Assembly (NCBI GenBank): GCA_018806915.1
Contig: JAGKQI010000084.1
Coordinates: 744,001-808,000, forward strand
Length of the DNA: 64,000 bases
DNA from: Phytophthora colocasiae
Taxonomy: Eukaryota > Oomycota > Peronosporomycetes > Peronosporales > Peronosporaceae
Direction: 5' to 3'
Shown: positions 58,435 through 64,000 of the stretch, one piece after another
Layout: each line of letters opens with the position of its first letter
Position numbering within the stretch: the first letter of the stretch is position 1
The notes under the pieces: generated by a model
The model's input: only the letters and a program-made list of their open reading frames with translations
Told to the model about the DNA's origin: nothing
The model's database searches: none
Made by a program: the position numbers and the translations under genes

Positions 58435-61400
58435 ATGGGCAGTCCAAGACTCTCCCGGTCCTTCATGAGCTCTCTAGACGACGAGAAGACGCCGCTCGTG
58501 GACGCCACCAGCGCATCTCCAAGTTACAATGGCGACGTTTCTTCTCTGTCCGCTTCCACGTCTTTAGACGCAGCCGTGACGTCCCCCGGACGTCCTAAAG
58601 CTCGCGTCCGAGTGGGTCTGGATGCTGCGGTACTGGACAACCAGAAGAAGTGGAAGCGACTAACAGACATTGACGATGACAACAGTACAGCAAAGAGTAT
58701 GGCCAGTGAAGTGCAACTGGAGTTTATGAAGCACAGACAACAATTGGCTCATGAACAGAAACGTCGACTTGGTTCAGGGATCCCAACGTACCATTTCGAC
58801 TCGGAAGACTCGGTTAAAGTGGAAGAAAGAGAGGAAGAAGACCCAATTCTGGCAGCTAAAGAGTACGGTACAGCTCTCGAAGAAGATCGGTACCTTATTG
58901 CAGCTGCATTCATCAAGGACGGCGTCCATGGCCGGAAAATCGGCTACCGACTGGATCGAGACGCCTTGTTCCTGAACGAACTGTTCCATTCGGAGTCGTA
59001 CAGACTTGTGTATATCTTAGTGGTGGCTCTTATGTGTGCTTTGGCCTTTGTGGAGAACCCTGGAGATGAGAACATCAACACGTACTTGCTGGTGGATTTA
59101 CTCTGCCTCTTTGTGTTCGGAGTGGACTTGGCTATTCGATGGTACATGAGCTCAGTGGAGACTCAGCACAAGTACATTTCAAGACAACCGTGGGCTGTAG
59201 TGAGGATGATCTTACTGCTCATTACCTGTGCGGATTTACTGGTGAATTTAATGTTCCCGACGATCAACCCGTACAGATACTCGAGAGCTCTCCGGCCGTT
59301 CTTCTTCATCGCCAGAGGGAGGAACATCCGCATCATCTTCAGCAGTTTCTTACATGCTTTGAGAGAAGTCTTGATCGTACTGGGGCTGAGCTTCTGCTTC
59401 GTCGCGTTCTTCGGACTCGTTGGGTACCTCATCTTCTCGGACATCAACACTGACCCAAGCGCCACGTTCTTCAACTCACTCTCGTCCTCCATGTACACAA
59501 TGCTGTTGATTCTCAACTGCATGCCGTACATGGCCAAGAGCATGTACCCGTACTACAAGATGACGCACTGGAGCGCCGTCTTCTTCGTACTCTTCGTGCT
59601 TCTCACGAACCTCTTCCTGCTCAAGCTCACTATTGCCGTCTCGTACAAGTCGTACAAGAAAAACACGGAGAATATGCTGTACAAGCGGCTGCAGAAGCGC
59701 AAGGCGGCATTGTACGCTGCCTTCGACATTTTGGCCCAGAATGTCAACTTCGACGACGACGACGTCCCCACCAACCCTCCAGTCTCCGGAAACACTCCAC
59801 TCAATGCAGCAAGTGACATCAGTCTGGTCTCCAATGCGCCTATGCTGAACGCTGCCAATCGCCGCGGATCCTCGCGCTTTTTCCTTGGCACATTCGACAA
59901 GCGCGCGTCCTTCAGTATCACCAATCCCACGCCAAACGTCAGTCTCGTGACGCCCGTCAACAAGCGCCAGATCTCGTTGGACTCGTGGATTAGTGTGTGT
60001 GAATACCTCAAGCCTAAATGGACTGCAACGGACGCTGAGCTGGTTTTCAACACGGTGGACATCGAGCACGTCGGCTTCCTGGACCTCACAGATTTCTACC
60101 AGCTCTGCTCACTGCTTAGTGTGAAGCTCGAGCGCCCCACGCTCTTCTCGAACAGTTTGATGCGTCGTTGCTGCACGTCACGTCAGCGCCAGGCAATCCG
60201 CCGTTTCCGTACTCAAGTCCGCAATACGCTTTTGTACGAGGTTCACGTGTTCGGCCGCTACCGGGTTGTGCTGGCAGAGCTTGTTGTAGGCATGCTAATC
60301 TGTCTCTCGGTGGTTCAGGCTGTGCAGGTGAACAACATCCAGCTGGCCTTCTCCGTGAACCACTCGTGGCGCTTATTGGGTTTCTTCCTGATGAACTTGT
60401 TCACACTGGAGGTGCTGGTCAAGATGTTCGCGTTCGGCTACAACGAGTTCTTCACGCGGCCGTTCTGCAAGCTGGACTTGGCCGTTGTGAGCGTGGGATG
60501 GTTGTTCTACGTGCTCACGACTCTCTCCAGGCCGCCCAACATCTCGCTCGTGTTTTACGACATGGCTCTTGCCGTGCGCTCGCTCCGTTTCCTCAAGCTG
60601 CTGAATCTGTTCCCGCCGTTCCACGAGATCATGTACACCATGAAGGCGATCATGCCGCTGATCATGCAACTGCTTCTTGTGATCTTCAGCGTCATGTACG
60701 CCTTCGCCATCGTTACGCAGGCCAATTACGGTGTGGCATTGCGTGACTTCCCAGCGAGCAAGCAATCCATGTCCCCCGGTTGGTACGCGCAACGTGAGGA
60801 GTTCCAGACGGAGACGTTCGAAGGTACACTGGTGACGCTGTTTGGAGTAGCTAACCTTGCCGGTTGGGACGCCATCATGGACGCCGCAGCCGCCGTGACT
60901 GGCTCCGATTCGACCTACGTCTTCTTTTTCACGTACCGCATGACTATGAGCAACATCCTACTGCCTATCTTCGTGGGTTTCCTGGTGGAGTCCTTTGTCT
61001 CAAACGCAAAGACAGTGGAGTCAACGATCCAGACCAGTTACGTGAACTCGGCGCACCAGATACCGGTCGATGATGAAGAAAATCGCATGACGTTGCTGGA
61101 GACTCGACACATGCAGGAGGATCTCGAGAGCGCCATCAAACCCTCACTTTCAGCGACCAAGCTTATGCAGCAGCGCGTCGATGATGAACCGCCAGCGTCG
61201 CCCAGTTCCATGTCCGACTCATCGGCAAGCGAGGTGCGTTTCAAGTACAGACGACGTGGCAGCGTCGTCCACGACCAAATGTTCGATGCAGTGAAGCTGT
61301 CGGACATTAGCCGATTGTCGCTGCAGGTGGGGCAGAAGGAGGAGGAGTTGGCGCAGCAGGACATCGAGATCCGCAAGCTCGAAGGCAACGTGCTGAGCAT

Positions 61401-61629
61401 GAAGAGCCGACTGAACCAGTCACAGCACGTGATTCTACAGTACGAGTCCAAGATGGAAGAGCTCAGTCGAGCGTTGCGTGAGGCTCAGGAGAGGCAGTTG
61501 GAGTTGGAAACAAGGCAACTTCACTCGCACCAGCTCCCACCTACGTCCGAGGGAAGCCAGGGACGCTCGCGCAGTGCCCGTCCGCGTGACCGCTCATCGT
61601 CCTGGAAGCTCTGGACTGCCAACGTGTAA
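58435..61629 (+). CDS. Two-pore-type voltage-gated cation channel
   Basis: A single 1064-aa exon. Two Shaker-like six-helix domains: domain I about 182-415, with its S4 region in RYSRALRPFFFIARGRNIR; domain II about 602-860, with S4 in AVRSLRFLKLLNLF and pore helix FEGTLVTLFGVANLAGW. The linker (about 510-580) contains an EF-hand-like pair (VFNTVDIEHVGFLDLTDFY). This duplicated layout is that of two-pore (TPC) channels of endolysosomal or vacuolar membranes, which pass Ca2+ or Na+. An N-terminal dileucine-like EKTPLV is present, as expected for vacuolar sorting. The C-terminal 200 residues add a charged coiled coil (about 955-1035), longer than usual for TPCs. The pore-filter residues differ from the plant TPC1 pattern, so ion selectivity is open. 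Confidence 0.9.
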   Translation: MGSPRLSRSFMSSLDDEKTPLVDATSASPSYNGDVSSLSASTSLDAAVTSPGRPKARVRVGLDAAVLDNQKKWKRLTDIDDDNSTAKSMASEVQLEFMKHRQQLAHEQKRRLGSGIPTYHFDSEDSVKVEEREEEDPILAAKEYGTALEEDRYLIAAAFIKDGVHGRKIGYRLDRDALFLNELFHSESYRLVYILVVALMCALAFVENPGDENINTYLLVDLLCLFVFGVDLAIRWYMSSVETQHKYISRQPWAVVRMILLLITCADLLVNLMFPTINPYRYSRALRPFFFIARGRNIRIIFSSFLHALREVLIVLGLSFCFVAFFGLVGYLIFSDINTDPSATFFNSLSSSMYTMLLILNCMPYMAKSMYPYYKMTHWSAVFFVLFVLLTNLFLLKLTIAVSYKSYKKNTENMLYKRLQKRKAALYAAFDILAQNVNFDDDDVPTNPPVSGNTPLNAASDISLVSNAPMLNAANRRGSSRFFLGTFDKRASFSITNPTPNVSLVTPVNKRQISLDSWISVCEYLKPKWTATDAELVFNTVDIEHVGFLDLTDFYQLCSLLSVKLERPTLFSNSLMRRCCTSRQRQAIRRFRTQVRNTLLYEVHVFGRYRVVLAELVVGMLICLSVVQAVQVNNIQLAFSVNHSWRLLGFFLMNLFTLEVLVKMFAFGYNEFFTRPFCKLDLAVVSVGWLFYVLTTLSRPPNISLVFYDMALAVRSLRFLKLLNLFPPFHEIMYTMKAIMPLIMQLLLVIFSVMYAFAIVTQANYGVALRDFPASKQSMSPGWYAQREEFQTETFEGTLVTLFGVANLAGWDAIMDAAAAVTGSDSTYVFFFTYRMTMSNILLPIFVGFLVESFVSNAKTVESTIQTSYVNSAHQIPVDDEENRMTLLETRHMQEDLESAIKPSLSATKLMQQRVDDEPPASPSSMSDSSASEVRFKYRRRGSVVHDQMFDAVKLSDISRLSLQVGQKEEELAQQDIEIRKLEGNVLSMKSRLNQSQHVILQYESKMEELSRALREAQERQLELETRQLHSHQLPPTSEGSQGRSRSARPRDRSSSWKLWTANV

Positions 61630-63314
61630 CACTGGGCCTGTAGTGCCTTCCTGTCCATACATTTTCGTCGTACACGTACGCAAGACTTTATCGTCCTCAC
61701 TAACACCATACAGAACCTTTCATCAACTACAGTAGACTTGGTTGTGTATTCAAATGGTCTGTCTAGGCTGTCCTTGATACATTTGCCCAGTCCATCGAAG
61801 TGGATTGACAGCCGAGCCATTCGCAGCTTGAACTATGCAAGCACTAGAACGTACATGTATTCCTTTTCGAGATGAGCAGCGGGTACCGTTTTGCGGTTTA
61901 ATCGAGAGACGATGACGACCACCGAAGTGCATCTTTACGTTGAACTTTTGGTGTCGTCACTTGGTTGTGGTTTCACATTTTGCCAGTCGACCGCGCAAAT
62001 CGATTCCTCCTGTCCTCCTTCCCCTACGCTTCGTCTGCTTGAGCTTGGGCTCCAAATGGCGAGGTAAGAATCTTACATGTATGTACAGTATCGCCATCCT
62101 CCATTTTCTCTACGTCATTTGACTCTCGCTCGGCAAAATGCCACCGTCAGGGATGCAAAGTGTGCCGTTGTTCGTCACGTCCGCGACTCTGTCGGACGTA
62201 CCGCCAGCGAGTCGAACCCTTTGCTTCCTCATCAACGTTGCTCACAGTGCTGATGGGTGTCGCAGGTTGGCAGCCCCAAAGCCTTCACCACCACCAAAAA
62301 GCTGCGCGTCGTTGGCGCTTTCCATCTCCTCATCCAGCACAACCGCCTCAAGGAAAATGCTCGTGCCTTCCTCCCGCCAACTGCTTGCGATTCGCAGCCT
62401 GCACACACTGCAAAGGCAGAGCCGCGACATCACGTGACAACTCGGCGAAGAGCTCTCTCTCGGTTTGTCCGACAGCTTTCGCGACCTGACGAGTGCGTGC
62501 CGCTCCACTACAATGCGCATGCGTATGAATCCCCTTTTGAGAGCCGGCCGATCAGGTCTCTCTGTATCGTCAGCGGCACGCGGCGGTGTCAGGAACTTCA
62601 CGGAGTTCGGGCCGCGTCCAAGTGGGACTCTTGCCCAAGGACAAGGACAAACAGGTCAAGCGATACATGTATGAATGACCGCTGTTGATGCGCCCCAACA
62701 CCAGCAGCATGACAGCATCGTCATCGTGAGGGACGAGCGGTAGATCCCGCCTCTTTTCGCTTGAAGTGAGCACGGTCTCCGCAAAAATTTAGCAACAGGT
62801 TTCTTGGCCTTCTTGACGTGGTCACCATGGGTACGGCAGCATATCCACGCCTACATGTAGTGTCGCGGCTCCTTTCTTGCATGGGGTCAATGGCGCTGCT
62901 GTCATACGCTTCGACGTTTAACATTAGCGACACGAACGCACGCCAGGCTGCTTGGTCGGTGCAAGTGTAGGTTGAGCGGGGCTGGAGATCAGCAGCCCTC
63001 CACCAAGCAAAGGCAGCATAGAAACAAGAACATTTGTGCCATCTCTCGCAGGACACTGACGTTGAGCGGCGTCGCTTGCTACGCACCCGCCGGATTCTCG
63101 CACACGTTCACCCAACTTGTCGCGGTTGTTCTGATACATCTGCGAGCGCGTCGCTATCCTTTCGGCTCTCGCAAGAATAGCGACGTGAATCATGCGTGTG
63201 AAAGTTCATCGGTTGTTTTATCTCTATTACTTACTTGGGCTTCTAAGTACTCTTTATCTACATAGCATGCAAAACTTTGTTGCAGGTATAAGTTACGGTC
63301 GCTAGCAACATGGC
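61630..63314. other. 1.7-kb region with little supported content
   Basis: Several short overlapping frames on both strands have no recognisable domain. The only candidate is the small frame at 62513-62674. The 3' ends of the channel gene and of the PX-domain gene must lie in this stretch. Confidence 0.4.
62513..62674 (+). CDS. Possible small protein or first exon with a mitochondrial presequence
   Basis: From ATG 62513 the frame begins with an Arg/Ser/Ala-rich, acid-poor stretch (MRMRMNPLLRAGRSGLSVSS, then AARGGVRNFTEF), which is typical of mitochondrial targeting. It stops after 53 codons. A weak donor in the GQTG-coding stretch (ACAGGTCAAG) and an acceptor near 62795 could join it to about 20 more codons (GFLAFLTWSPWVRQ). 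No known protein is recognised and the frame may be chance. Confidence 0.25.
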   Translation: MRMRMNPLLRAGRSGLSVSSAARGGVRNFTEFGPRPSGTLAQGQGQTGQAIHV

Positions 63315-64000
63315 TTAGCACTCGACCAGGTCGGCGAGCGGGTGTGCGTTGGAGCACTCAATTAGCAGCGCGTGGGCGAACTCCTCCAGCATGCGGCACC
63401 GCTTGTGCAGGTAGCTGAGTTCGAGGCGGTTGAACCAGCGGCTGTTAGCGTCAATAGGTTGCCACGCCACCATGGATTGTCGGAACTGGTTCGGGTCCAG
63501 TGAGCACACGAAGCGGTAGATCTCCGAGAAGCGGCGCCAGCGGCTGAAGTAGCGGCCGTCCAGCTGCATCTCGATCAGATACTCGGCGTGCTGCGCCCCG
63601 GAGCCCTTGGCCTCCACGATCCGGAAACTGCGGATCTGGATTTTGGCCGCGATATGGCGGTGCGAAGGCAGCACCCGCAGCCATGGGTACGGACTTTGGT
63701 GGTAGGGTGTGTCGTAGTCCTGGTGCAGCGGCGGGAACGTCCGGCACATGTCGAAGTTGCTCGACATCTCCCGGTTCAGCATGGGCGTCGCCAAGGACTG
63801 CATGCTCGCCGAAGCGGGGAACGTCGGTAGCGAACGTCGTGACGAGTAGAACATGTCACTGCTGCTGGCCGAGATGCCGTCGTCCGAGACGTCGTCGCCT
63901 TCGTCAAAGTCCTCGAACCAGCCCCATTCGTAGCCGGTGTCGGTTTGGGTGTCCTCCTCGTCCTCCGGCAGATATGTAGCTTCGGACGATGAAGTGAGAC
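63315..64000 (-). CDS. PX-domain protein, 5' end outside the window
   Basis: The minus-strand frame is open from the right edge of the window to the stop at 63315, about 228 residues, so the protein starts beyond 64000. An acidic N-terminal part (LPEDEEDTQTDTGYEWGWFE) precedes a PX domain over the last 110 residues. It has the basic phosphoinositide pocket in RYFSRWRRFSEIYRF and the closing helix RCRMLEEFAHALLIE. PX domains bind phosphatidylinositol 3-phosphate on endosomes, so a trafficking role is likely. The Met at 63852-63854 is an internal residue of a longer frame, not necessarily the start. No second domain is visible. Confidence 0.8.
   Translation of the reverse strand, partial: LTSSSEATYLPEDEEDTQTDTGYEWGWFEDFDEGDDVSDDGISASSSDMFYSSRRSLPTFPASASMQSLATPMLNREMSSNFDMCRTFPPLHQDYDTPYHQSPYPWLRVLPSHRHIAAKIQIRSFRIVEAKGSGAQHAEYLIEMQLDGRYFSRWRRFSEIYRFVCSLDPNQFRQSMVAWQPIDANSRWFNRLELSYLHKRCRMLEEFAHALLIECSNAHPLADLVEC

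Noticed and set aside
62138..62489. Overlapping plus-strand ORFs of about 100 codons.
   Set aside because: Two frames overlap over most of the stretch with Ser/Pro/Arg-rich composition and no domain, as expected by chance in GC-rich DNA.
18230..63314. Search for RXLR or Crinkler effectors.
   Set aside because: No ORF combines a signal peptide with an RXLR-dEER or LFLAK-type motif; the family genes lack signal peptides.
1..64000. CRISPR arrays, operons and bacterial ribosome-binding sites.
   Set aside because: The sequence is eukaryotic, with spliced genes and LTR elements; no spaced direct-repeat array was seen.

Overview
The window is nuclear DNA of an oomycete, most likely a Phytophthora-type plant pathogen. 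The evidence is a transglutaminase elicitor with a Pep-13-like segment, oomycete-style initiator promoters a few tens of bases before start codons, short GT-AG introns of about 40-150 nt, TKL-type receptor kinases, and a chromodomain Gypsy element with two RNase H domains of the kind described in oomycetes. I cannot name the species.

Bases 1-18229 are nested mobile DNA. An unclassified outer element (1-1077 and 14853-18229) carries a long ORF with a zinc knuckle. A complete 13,775-bp Ty3/Gypsy retrotransposon (1078-14852, minus strand) has inserted into that ORF. It has 1319-bp LTRs that differ at about seven sites by eye, a TGTG target duplication, gag, pol (protease, RT, degenerate RNase H, second RNase H, integrase, chromodomain), a textbook -1 frameshift signal, and a large coiled-coil gene on the opposite strand between pol and the LTR.

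Bases 18230-36400 hold about nine copies of one gene family of unknown function, in alternating orientations and partly palindromic. Only one copy (25622-27640) is intact; the others are truncated, frameshifted or mosaic. An apparently intact PiggyBac transposon (18841-22931) and a hAT-like MITE (23540-24096) have inserted into this cluster. Several copies are arranged head to head around short bidirectional promoters.

From 36479 to the end the window is gene-dense: ACC deaminase (-); an LRR receptor kinase (+); a transglutaminase elicitor (-); an LRR receptor pseudokinase (-); a 2888-aa WD40/EF-hand protein (+); two divergent catechol-O-methyltransferase-like genes; a two-pore-type cation channel (+); and a PX-domain protein (-) running off the right edge. 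The kinase and pseudokinase share an exon-per-LRR structure and converge on the elicitor gene. The ACC deaminase probably came from bacteria and could degrade the ethylene precursor of a host plant. The window thus joins a repeat-rich half to a compact, gene-rich half.
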